Positions 1-6,002 of a stretch of DNA of 22,208 nucleotides are shown here, piece by piece. The first letter of the stretch is position 1. Each line of letters opens with the position of its first letter. Source of the stretch: a virus. A program made the position numbers and the translations under genes. The stretch is taken from IMG/VR virus record IMGVR_UViG_3300013132_000286, positions 1-22,208 of that record. One strand, 5' to 3'. The notes under the pieces are model-generated. The model searched no databases. It saw only the letters and a program-made list of their open reading frames with translations, and had not been told where the DNA came from.

Positions 1-764
1 AATCCAATGGTTGGCGTCATTCCATTTAAAGAAAATTTTGTGCTTTCTGTCGTTTCTTTTAATTTCTTCGCATCAAAGTCTTTAAACTTTTCTTCCATGA
101 ACTCACGAAGTTTGACTAATGGTTGTTCATCCGCATTAATTGCTGCAGTGAGTGCGTCAGTTCTCGATGATGTTGGTGCAGGACCACTAGCCATCGCTTC
201 TTTTGATGAAACCATCTTCCCGTCAGCGTTCTTGAATTTACCACCACCAGCCATTCTCGGATCAAAAGTGTAGCCTGATTTAAGAGAAGGTTTAGTCAGC
301 GCCTTCTCAATGCCACGAACCATCTTTTGAGTTTGAATTACATTACGAAGAATTAATGAAAGTGGTTTTGCGAGTTTACCTACACCACTGCTTCTATCAC
401 CTTTTTCTTTTTTATCTAATCCAAATTTTGTTCTGGCTTCTTTGATCTTTTCTGGAGATTCCATTTTCTCCAATCCAAGATCTTTCACCAAACTTCCTAA
501 ATCTCTGCCTAGCAATCCTTCGAAGAATGCAGTTCTTCTTCCCATTGTACCTTGCGTTGCAATTTTATATTCTTCAGCAACACGAGATTTGGCTTTTGCA
601 CCAGCAATGGCACCACCAATTAATCCTTTACCTTCTCTGGCTTTTGCAACTTCAGCAGCCGCGACTTTTTCAAATGCGCTCGAATCTTCTTTGCCCTTTC
701 CAATTTCTTTGAGGACACCCTTTAGAACGCCTTTGAGTATTTTACCTTGATTTGCTACTGCCAT
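1..764 (-). CDS. Probable tail tape measure protein, N-terminal 254 residues (runs off left edge)
   Basis: An open frame starts at ATG 764-762 and stays open to the left edge, so only the N-terminus is visible. It begins MAVANQGKILKGVLKGVLKE and is rich in Lys, Ala and Gly, with predicted helical stretches and a small Gly/Ala patch (GLIGGAIAGAKAK). Later it has charged helical segments such as EFMEEKFKDFDAKKLKE. I recognise no catalytic motif. The start lies 5 nt after the stop of the frameshift-accessible ORF at 770, so it is probably translationally coupled. A long gene directly downstream of a G/GT-like chaperone pair is the usual place for a tape measure, and the helix-rich composition fits. 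T4 gp29 would be the functional counterpart. The assignment rests on context and composition, not on recognised homology; another large virion protein is possible. Confidence 0.5.
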   Translation of the reverse strand, partial: MAVANQGKILKGVLKGVLKEIGKGKEDSSAFEKVAAAEVAKAREGKGLIGGAIAGAKAKSRVAEEYKIATQGTMGRRTAFFEGLLGRDLGSLVKDLGLEKMESPEKIKEARTKFGLDKKEKGDRSSGVGKLAKPLSLILRNVIQTQKMVRGIEKALTKPSLKSGYTFDPRMAGGGKFKNADGKMVSSKEAMASGPAPTSSRTDALTAAINADEQPLVKLREFMEEKFKDFDAKKLKETTESTKFSLNGMTPTIG

Positions 765-769
765 TTATT

Positions 770-967
770 TTATCTTCTACGCTGTAACTCGATCATCTTC
801 ATTTTTTCGGTCTGTTCTTTTATAAACTCTTGCAGCATCGTAACATAGATCTGCTTTTCCCACGGTATCAAATTCTCTAACTCTGTTAAAGAGTATTTGT
901 GATGCTGCATCAATGAGAAATTAGTTGTATAGTAATTTTTCAGATTATCATAACCAAAGATTAGTCG
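770..967 (-). CDS. gp51-position ORF, read by -1 frameshift from the gp26-like gene (tail assembly chaperone T-like extension)
   Basis: This frame is open from 997 to its stop TAA at 772-770. It contains no ATG, GTG or TTG in the part overlapping gp26; the first TTG/ATG pair is at 913-908 and has no clear ribosome binding site. Read after a -1 slip at 973-967 it adds 65 residues, giving a fusion of about 303 residues. The added part reads RLIFGYDNLKNYYTTNFSL, then MQHHKYSLTELENLIPWEKQ, and ends in a charged helix (EFIKEQTEKMKMIELQRRR). A compact 'YSLTELENLIPWEKQIY' helix followed by a charged tail resembles the T part of siphophage GT chaperones. T4 has gp51 (hub assembly) in this position after gp26. 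If translated alone from ATG 910 it would be 46 residues. The coding capacity is well supported; the fusion is inferred. Confidence 0.7.
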   Translation of the reverse strand, partial: RLIFGYDNLKNYYTTNFSLMQHHKYSLTELENLIPWEKQIYVTMLQEFIKEQTEKMKMIELQRRR

Positions 968-1680
968 AAAAAACTTAGAATGCCCTCCACGTTGACATTA
1001 TGTACATAGCCACATTTTCCGCATGCGAGTTCTTGTTTAAGAACTACTCGTGGGCTTGTTAAGAAAAACTGTTTGATGTTCTGCACTTGATCAATCGTCA
1101 GATTATCAAAAAAAGCCATCAGTTCTTCTTTGGTAACTTCATCCTTCTTATAAATCTGATCTTGATCATAGATGTAATCAAGATATTCTGCAATCACTTC
1201 ATAGCCACCATCTTCGAATTTGTCGTTCAATGCGGCTTCTGGGATTGTGATTGAAGGATAGTTAAACTTTGCTCCGATATTTTCGGTCAACTTCACAATA
1301 CTCGAATGACCCTCTGTATCTTCGTAAGCAATATTCTTTAGAAGAAGATCAAACTCTGTTTTGTGTTCGCATGGTTTATCTTCAACAATATTATTGCAGG
1401 TATAGATCATCTGCGCTGTTTCGCCAACAGAGTTGATTCTTAGATGAAGAAAGAACATTTCGACATCGAATGTCGGAAGATTATCGACATCAATATCATC
1501 TAAGCAGCAATTTCTAATGATCTGTTTAATTGTTGCGGCAATTTCTTTCAGATCATCTGATTCTTTCGCCATTAACAGAAGTTTTTCTTCTTTGACGAGA
1601 AATGGGCGATAGCGAACTGTCTTTTCTAAAGACTTCAGATACACTTCAAATATAGGATGTTCAATTTTTGGTAAAGGCAT
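961..1680 (-). CDS. 26: gp26-like T4 baseplate/hub protein (PF12322-type), likely tail assembly chaperone
   Basis: The protein has 239 residues (T4 gp26 has 208) and begins MPLPKIEHPIFEVYLKS, followed by the family-typical RYRPFLVKEEKLLLMAKES (residues 23-41) and a DVDNLPTFDVEMFFLHLR segment. Two Cys pairs, C95-x8-C104 and C220-x2-C223, could form a zinc ribbon. The protein ends ILSFFD. The start ATG at 1680 is preceded by GGAG at a good distance. In T4, gp26 is listed as a baseplate hub subunit and is followed by gp51, gp27, gp28 and gp29. Here it is followed by a gp51-position ORF in the -1 frame and then by a tape-measure-like gene, which suggests a G/GT-type chaperone role. Family membership is confident; the chaperone role is inference. 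Confidence 0.8.
   Translation of the reverse strand: MPLPKIEHPIFEVYLKSLEKTVRYRPFLVKEEKLLLMAKESDDLKEIAATIKQIIRNCCLDDIDVDNLPTFDVEMFFLHLRINSVGETAQMIYTCNNIVEDKPCEHKTEFDLLLKNIAYEDTEGHSSIVKLTENIGAKFNYPSITIPEAALNDKFEDGGYEVIAEYLDYIYDQDQIYKKDEVTKEELMAFFDNLTIDQVQNIKQFFLTSPRVVLKQELACGKCGYVHNVNVEGILSFFD
967..988 (-). promoter_or_regulatory. Programmed -1 frameshift signal: internal Shine-Dalgarno plus slippery heptamer
   Basis: Read on the minus strand, GGAGGG (988-983) is followed by a 9-nt spacer (982-974) and the heptamer T TTT TTC (973-967), phased X XXY YYZ on the gp26 frame. The zero frame then reads GAC and stops at TAA 963-961; the -1 frame continues for 65 codons. An upstream Shine-Dalgarno-like stimulator about 10 nt before a slippery heptamer is the layout known from E. 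coli dnaX. No start codon follows the GGAGGG at a usable distance in any sensible frame, so it is not an ordinary ribosome binding site. I see no convincing downstream stem-loop. Confidence 0.75.
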
Positions 1681-1701
1681 AATCTACTCCATAGTTAAAA
1701 A

Positions 1702-2427
1702 TTAATCCCAACCGCCAGTCGCACCACCACCAGCAAAGGTGCCACCCTTTCCTCTAAAATCTGATTTTCTTGGTGCTTTGTTTGTAGGCTGAGTTCCAAT
1801 TGTTAGTGGTGTTGATCCAGATGCTGGAACAACTTTTCTTGTTCCAGTAGTTTTAACTTCTTCTAATGGTTGACCAGCACTTATTTCAAGATCACCAGTG
1901 ATCCAATATTCATATCTAAATGTTACTGGAAGACGATGAATTCCATCGTCCGCCCAATTAACACTCATTGGAGCAATTGAAGTTGGGAAGGCTTCAAAAA
2001 ACGAAACACTATAAATGACTGGTGCTGAATTGCTTTGATCAGCAACTTCAGAAAATTGATTGATAATAATTTTCGGAGAAGTGTATGTTTCTTTATAATT
2101 TGGATTGTAGTTATTAATTGGAATAACTAAATTCATCCAACGATCAAATAGTTTCTTTTCCCAAAAATCACCTGAACAAACGAATGTGAGTGTTAAGTCA
2201 GCAAAAGTTGGAAAAGAAGCAACTGGATTGGCGACGCCATAATAGCGACCATCAACAGTGTTAACTGTATAGCCTGGGAGTTCAGTCGCTTCGCATTGAA
2301 ATCTTAAATCTGTTGCATCTAAACCAAGCCCTGGAGGAGCAGTGATTCTTACATCGAACTTTGAAGTTTTTGCGAAATCATTATGCTTTGCAAAGTGATC
2401 TCTAAATTGATTAACACTAAATGCCAT
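1702..2427 (-). CDS. Tail tube family protein (gp19/gp54-like, PF06841 type)
   Basis: The protein has 241 residues and begins MAFSVNQFRDHF, followed by a KFDVRITAPPGLG strand region, a CEATELPGY motif and GDFWEKKLFDRW, then a late FRYEYWITGD strand. These are the landmarks of the T4 gp19 tube-protein family in T4-like phages, which also includes the tube initiator gp54. The C-terminus (about residues 180-241) is a low-complexity tail rich in Gly, Thr and Lys that ends GGGATGGWD. T4 gp19 has 163 residues and gp54 has 320, so size does not decide between them. Its place beside gp26 and the tape-measure-like gene, away from any sheath gene, favours a gp54-like tube initiator or baseplate role. 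Its ATG overlaps the preceding stop as TAATG. Confidence 0.75.
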   Translation of the reverse strand: MAFSVNQFRDHFAKHNDFAKTSKFDVRITAPPGLGLDATDLRFQCEATELPGYTVNTVDGRYYGVANPVASFPTFADLTLTFVCSGDFWEKKLFDRWMNLVIPINNYNPNYKETYTSPKIIINQFSEVADQSNSAPVIYSVSFFEAFPTSIAPMSVNWADDGIHRLPVTFRYEYWITGDLEISAGQPLEEVKTTGTRKVVPASGSTPLTIGTQPTNKAPRKSDFRGKGGTFAGGGATGGWD

Positions 2428-2975
2428 TATTGATTATACACCATCTTTTGGAACGGAAGGAAAATCGCAGTTTCCCAGTTATTTGGCTCGACGTAAATGA
2501 CAGAGGATCGAATTTGAGTAAATAGATATCGCTTGATGCATTGCTGAATCAGATTATAGCGACGAGATTTAGACAATAAAGCATAAGACAATCTAAATTT
2601 TGTCGTATCGTCGTATTTATCGTTGTTTATGAAATCGTGCAAACGATCTAGTAGTGCTAGACGAGAATATGGATCCAAGTAATGGAGATTCAATCCCAGA
2701 AATCCATCGTCGTACATTTCCATCGGAATGACAAGAGGAAACTTATCCCAAACTGGAAGTGTATCTTTATACTTCGGATCGTAGTGATAAAGATACATTC
2801 TACCAACAAAGGCTCTTGGAGAAATGCGATTCGCATCATTTAGAACATTTGATCTATTCGTTGGCATACGAAGTGACTGAAGATTACTCGCAAGCCATGA
2901 ACGAGCCGCTGCTGTGCGAGGTTTAATTCCCGCAGAGTTGAGATCTTTTGAGACTTTATCAAATAGTGATGGCAT
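2427..2975 (-). CDS. Conserved T4-like phage protein next to gp4, candidate DNA end protector (gp2-like)
   Basis: The start was chosen at ATG 2975-2973, which overlaps the gp4 stop as TAATG with AGGA just upstream; this gives 182 residues. An upstream ATG at 3017 would add 14 residues and overlap gp4 by 43 nt, which I consider less likely. The protein is basic at its N-terminus (GIKPRTAAARSWLASN). It then has a conserved core: VGRMYLYHYDPKYKDTLPVW, DKFPLVIPMEMYDDGFLGLN and LHYLDPYSRLALLDRLHDF. I recognise this core as widespread in T4-like phages from the environment. In T4, gene 2 (DNA end protector) lies beside gene 4, so a gp2-like role is suggested by position; I cannot confirm it from motifs. 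Confidence 0.7.
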   Translation of the reverse strand: MPSLFDKVSKDLNSAGIKPRTAAARSWLASNLQSLRMPTNRSNVLNDANRISPRAFVGRMYLYHYDPKYKDTLPVWDKFPLVIPMEMYDDGFLGLNLHYLDPYSRLALLDRLHDFINNDKYDDTTKFRLSYALLSKSRRYNLIQQCIKRYLFTQIRSSVIYVEPNNWETAIFLPFQKMVYNQ

Positions 2976-3949
2976 TAGATTCCTAAATCTTTTTCTGTGA
3001 TTATCACGAATTTCCATCCTCTCTCTTTACAGTATTTATTGGCTGCAGAAAACTTCGCTGAATTTGTTCCCCATTTAGCAACTTCTGTGAGATATCTTTT
3101 AGATTTATTCGGATTTTTTATGGGTTGTGGTGCCATTGTTTCTTTCAAGGGTTTTACTTCGATCACACTAGTTTCAATTAAACCCTCTTTATTTTTACTC
3201 TTTATAACAAAGTCTGGAAAATATCTACGCAATTTGTTAGATACTGGATCGAAATATGGTATTATTAATTCCTCAGAAGCCCATTGAATAATGTTTTCAT
3301 TTTTGTCAAAATGACTCATGCACCTCAATTCCCAACTACTTCTATAGAAGATGTTGTCTGCATTTCCAGCATATTTTTCTGGATTTCTTGGTTTAAATTT
3401 TCCGTTCATATATTTCCCGCTGTTTCCAGATAATCCGTTGAGCATATTGGATAGTAATTGCTCACGACCAAGTCTATTTAATCTTTCGATTGTTTCTTGA
3501 TCGCACTTGTAATATCTACTATAAACTTCTTTTCTGCCTTGTTCGTCGAGAGAGTTGGATAAATTGATTGCAGCGATTCGAGCATTCTCAGTAATTTGTA
3601 GTTTTTGTTTATAAGTTCGTTTAGACCATATATTGCGCACTGAATTTTTAGTTCTATTCACAAATGCCTCATATTTTTCTGAGTCTTTCTTCAATTTTCG
3701 TTTATTGTAAATTGCTTGACATCTATTTCCGCAAAAAAGATTATATCCAACCCCGACGCCTCTAAATTTGGGCTCTGATCCGCATTTAAGACACGCTCCC
3801 TCGTTTGATTTTTTAAGGTATTGATCATAATACGCTTTAGAGGTATAATCATGACTCTGGCAAAAATGTTTTGCCAAGGATCTATATGAATGGTATTTGT
3901 TGCCACAGATATGACAATCTGCGGGCTGATAAATAGAATTGCTGGACAT
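2975..3949 (-). CDS. 4: Head completion protein gp4-like, with N-terminal zinc-finger extension
   Basis: The protein has 324 residues against about 150 for T4 gp4. Residues 181-324 match gp4: GKFKPRNPEKYAGN, YRSSWELR (E207), then RRYFPDF (P245-D246), SVIEVKP (E264-x-K266), then KRYLTEVAKWGTNSAKFSAA and a closing FVIITEKDLGI. This is the PD-(D/E)xK nuclease-fold signature of the head completion family. Residues 1-180 are extra: a C2H2 finger (C12-x2-C15-x12-H28-x4-H33), a C4 finger (C53-x2-C56-x16-C73-x3-C77) and a basic helical linker. This type of finger module is familiar from phage homing endonucleases. ATG at 3409-3407 (M181), preceded by GCGGGAAAT, could start a normal-length 144-residue gp4. 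It is the first gene leftward from the divergent promoter region. Confidence 0.82.
   Translation of the reverse strand: MSSNSIYQPADCHICGNKYHSYRSLAKHFCQSHDYTSKAYYDQYLKKSNEGACLKCGSEPKFRGVGVGYNLFCGNRCQAIYNKRKLKKDSEKYEAFVNRTKNSVRNIWSKRTYKQKLQITENARIAAINLSNSLDEQGRKEVYSRYYKCDQETIERLNRLGREQLLSNMLNGLSGNSGKYMNGKFKPRNPEKYAGNADNIFYRSSWELRCMSHFDKNENIIQWASEELIIPYFDPVSNKLRRYFPDFVIKSKNKEGLIETSVIEVKPLKETMAPQPIKNPNKSKRYLTEVAKWGTNSAKFSAANKYCKERGWKFVIITEKDLGI
3407..3422 (-). promoter_or_regulatory. Possible internal start (RBS plus ATG) for a standalone gp4
   Basis: On the minus strand a GCGGGAAAT stretch (purine-rich GGGAAA) lies about 7 nt upstream of ATG 3409-3407, in frame with the long gene. Initiation here would give a 144-residue product that begins exactly where similarity to T4 gp4 begins (MNGKFKP). 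The ribosome binding site is weak, so this is a hypothesis. Confidence 0.35.
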
Positions 3950-4110
3950 GGTAGTCTCTCTTGATTGCTTCTTTATGGTCTAGAGTTCCTGGATATTGGT
4001 AGTATCGCGAGGAACACTTTTATTTATATTAATTCACCTAAATATTTATTGGTATTTTTAGGACTAAATTTACCACTATAAGCCATAGAACATATTTATA
4101 GGAACTTTAA
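3950..4110. promoter_or_regulatory. Divergent control region with T4-type late promoter motifs on both strands
   Basis: This 161-nt, AT-rich stretch separates the leftward and rightward operons. On the minus strand the T4 late promoter consensus TATAAATA occurs exactly twice (4028-4021 and 4100-4093), plus a near match AATAAATA (4050-4043). The copy at 4028-4021 would place a transcript start about 65 nt upstream of the gp4-like gene. On the plus strand the best candidate is CTAAATA at 4038-4044, about 70 nt before gp48; a weaker CTAAATT lies at 4064-4070. A clear AGGAA ribosome binding site (4100-4104) precedes the gp48 start at 4111. The motifs are seen directly; promoter activity is inferred from T4 late transcription. 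Confidence 0.6.
4021..4028 (-). promoter_or_regulatory. Late promoter -10 motif TATAAATA for the leftward operon
   Basis: The motif is an exact match to the T4 late promoter octamer on the minus strand, followed by further A-rich sequence (TATAAATAAAAG). It lies 72 nt upstream of the start codon at 3949, a sensible distance for a short leader. T4 late promoters need only this element, recognised by the gp55 sigma factor, so the absence of a -35 box is expected. Confidence 0.6.
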
Positions 4111-5322
4111 ATGGCGCAGCAATCTGTCGTAAGCCCACCTGTTGTCACAAAGGGAAAAACGCAGGCATCTGATCCGAGAAGCGGAAGTCAAAGACCACCA
4201 ACTGGTCCTCAAAAGAAAACAGAGTCTTCGCCTTTCGAGTTTAATGATCTTCGTTTCCCTGAGAACGTGGGGCAAATTGGTAAATTGCGTCATTGGATTA
4301 AATTCATTCCAACATTACAGCAAAAATCTAGTTATAATATTAAGAAAGCAGGTGGCGCTGGTGGTATGTTGAGCACGACCGACACAAATAGAAGTGCAAA
4401 ATTTGGTTTTGGTGGAGATCAACTTGGATCAACTACAGATCCATTTAATGACGCTGCAGCAATTGGTGGCATCGGAACGGTGCTTGGACTTATTAAAGGT
4501 GCAGAGGGATTTTTTGGTGGAGATAATTTGGGCGAAGCAGTTGCAGGCGCTGCTGGCAGTGCAGTGAGAGGATTTGTTGGTGGTGCGTTTGCAGGTGCAG
4601 TTATCGGTCAGATCGATCTTACTCGCAAAACTCGACGTGCTGCTGGTTCAATTGCTCTTTATATGCCAGATACTGTAAATCAAACAGTTGTGAACGATTA
4701 TGATCAAGTGAGTTTAACTCAGGCTTTGGGGACTGCAGGCTTAATAATGCAGGCTGGAGGGTCGTTAGTTGAAGGAATCGCGCAGGCAGCAATTAGTGAG
4801 AACGTAAGCCTCGGGCAAACTCTTGGTTCTGCTGCAGGCGCAGAAGTTGCAGGTGCATTAGCAGAAAAAACTGGTGCATTTGGTCAAGGTATTACTGATG
4901 TTCTCTTATTCTCTGCTGGTTATGCGCAAAACCCTCAAGTTGAATTACTCTTCAAAACCATTCAAAATCGCGAGTTTCTTTTTGACTTTAAATTTGTTCC
5001 AAGAAATAAAAAAGAAGCAGAAGTGATCATCAAGATTATTCAAGCATTTCGTTTCTTCGCTGCTCCAGAAATTCCATCAGTGGGTCAAGGTCGATACTTT
5101 GTTCCACCGTCAGAATTTGATATACAATTTATGGTTGGAGAAAAACCTAATCCAAATCTTCCCAGACTCGCAACGTGTGTGCTTCAAGGAATTGATGTAA
5201 ACTATGGAAGTGCAGGACAATGGACTGCATTTGAAGACGGCATGCCAGTTGAAATTTCAATGCAACTTCGATTTAAGGAAGTCGAAATTATGCACAAAGA
5301 ACTCATTAATCAGGGCTTCTAA
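4111..5322 (+). CDS. 48: gp48-like baseplate tail tube cap protein
   Basis: The protein has 403 residues (T4 gp48 has about 364). Residues 1-45 are a disordered Pro/Ser/Lys-rich N-terminus. The conserved start follows as FNDLRFPENVGQIGKLRHWI, then an Ala/Gly-rich insert at about 110-165. The hallmark SIALYMPDT occurs near residue 180, then QVSLTQALGTAG, FLFDFKFVPRNKKEAEVI near 290, and a C-terminal tube-like fold ending in MQLRFKEVEIM. In T4, gp48 sits on top of the hub and, with gp54, nucleates tube polymerisation. It is the first gene of the rightward operon, with AGGAA at a good distance before the ATG, and its stop overlaps the gp53 start (TAATG). The identification rests on motif order and position. 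Confidence 0.82.
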   Translation: MAQQSVVSPPVVTKGKTQASDPRSGSQRPPTGPQKKTESSPFEFNDLRFPENVGQIGKLRHWIKFIPTLQQKSSYNIKKAGGAGGMLSTTDTNRSAKFGFGGDQLGSTTDPFNDAAAIGGIGTVLGLIKGAEGFFGGDNLGEAVAGAAGSAVRGFVGGAFAGAVIGQIDLTRKTRRAAGSIALYMPDTVNQTVVNDYDQVSLTQALGTAGLIMQAGGSLVEGIAQAAISENVSLGQTLGSAAGAEVAGALAEKTGAFGQGITDVLLFSAGYAQNPQVELLFKTIQNREFLFDFKFVPRNKKEAEVIIKIIQAFRFFAAPEIPSVGQGRYFVPPSEFDIQFMVGEKPNPNLPRLATCVLQGIDVNYGSAGQWTAFEDGMPVEISMQLRFKEVEIMHKELINQGF

Positions 5323-6002
5323 TGAAATACTTCGAGAGTTTTCCGCAAACATCTTTCACTTTAAATTCAGATTCACCATTTGCAAATCAGCAATTGGTGA
5401 CAAATATTCTTGCTCGCTCTACTTTTTTAAGAGAGATTGCGAATAATACTGCTATTGCATATGAGTATAATGTAAAAGAAAGTGACACTGCTGAGATTAT
5501 CGCTCATAAAGTATATGGAGATGCTTATAGAGGATGGATTATTTTATTGTTTAATAATATCATTAATCCATTTTATGATTGGCCACTCAAAAATGACGCT
5601 CTAGATAATTATATCTCTAAAAAATATAATCAAAATATCGACGTTGCTCGTTCTACAATTCACCATTACGAAAAAGAAACAACCAAGAAGTCAGTGTATA
5701 ATGGATTATTAATTGATGAAGAAGTTACAACTCAGATTATATCAGAATATCAATTAAATTATACAACTGGACAAATTACGCCAACTGCACTTCCAACAGT
5801 TGCTGATACTTCAGTTGCTGTAAGTTCAGAGACTATAAATTATTCAACATATACATTGTCAATTGATATTGTGAATAAAGCAGTATCAAACTACACTTAC
5901 GAATTAAATGAAAACGAGAAGAAAAGAAAAATAAAAATTCTTGATGAGAAGTTTGTGCAGCGAGTTGAAGACGAATTTAGGAATTTAATGTTAAATGGCT
6001 GA
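5322..6002 (+). CDS. 53: Baseplate wedge subunit gp53
   Basis: The protein has 226 residues (T4 gp53 has 196). Its N-terminus (MKYFESFPQTSFTL) is followed by RSTFLREIANNTAIAYEYNV. A LysM-like segment comes next, with DTAEIIAHKVYGDAYRGWII and LLFNNIINPFYDWPL at about residues 50-90. This is the gp53 signature (PF11246). gp53 joins neighbouring wedges around the hub in the T4 baseplate. The C-terminal half is less conserved and ends in a basic segment (NENEKKRKIKILDEKF). It overlaps gp48 by one base upstream and the next gene by 8 nt (ATGGCTGA), so translation is likely coupled. Confidence 0.88.
   Translation: MKYFESFPQTSFTLNSDSPFANQQLVTNILARSTFLREIANNTAIAYEYNVKESDTAEIIAHKVYGDAYRGWIILLFNNIINPFYDWPLKNDALDNYISKKYNQNIDVARSTIHHYEKETTKKSVYNGLLIDEEVTTQIISEYQLNYTTGQITPTALPTVADTSVAVSSETINYSTYTLSIDIVNKAVSNYTYELNENEKKRKIKILDEKFVQRVEDEFRNLMLNG

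Noticed and set aside
770-910. The gp51-position ORF as an independent 46-residue gene from ATG 910
   Set aside because: No convincing ribosome binding site precedes this ATG, while the frame extends upstream to a consensus slippery site with an internal Shine-Dalgarno. It is kept only as a fallback.
2976-3017. Upstream start for the gp2-like candidate at 3017
   Set aside because: It would overlap gp4 by 43 nt; ATG 2975 gives the TAATG overlap seen at other junctions here and has AGGA upstream.
2997-3287. A 96-codon plus-strand frame opposite gp4
   Set aside because: It is antisense to the most conserved part of gp4, including the PD-(D/E)xK motif, and shows no signal of its own.
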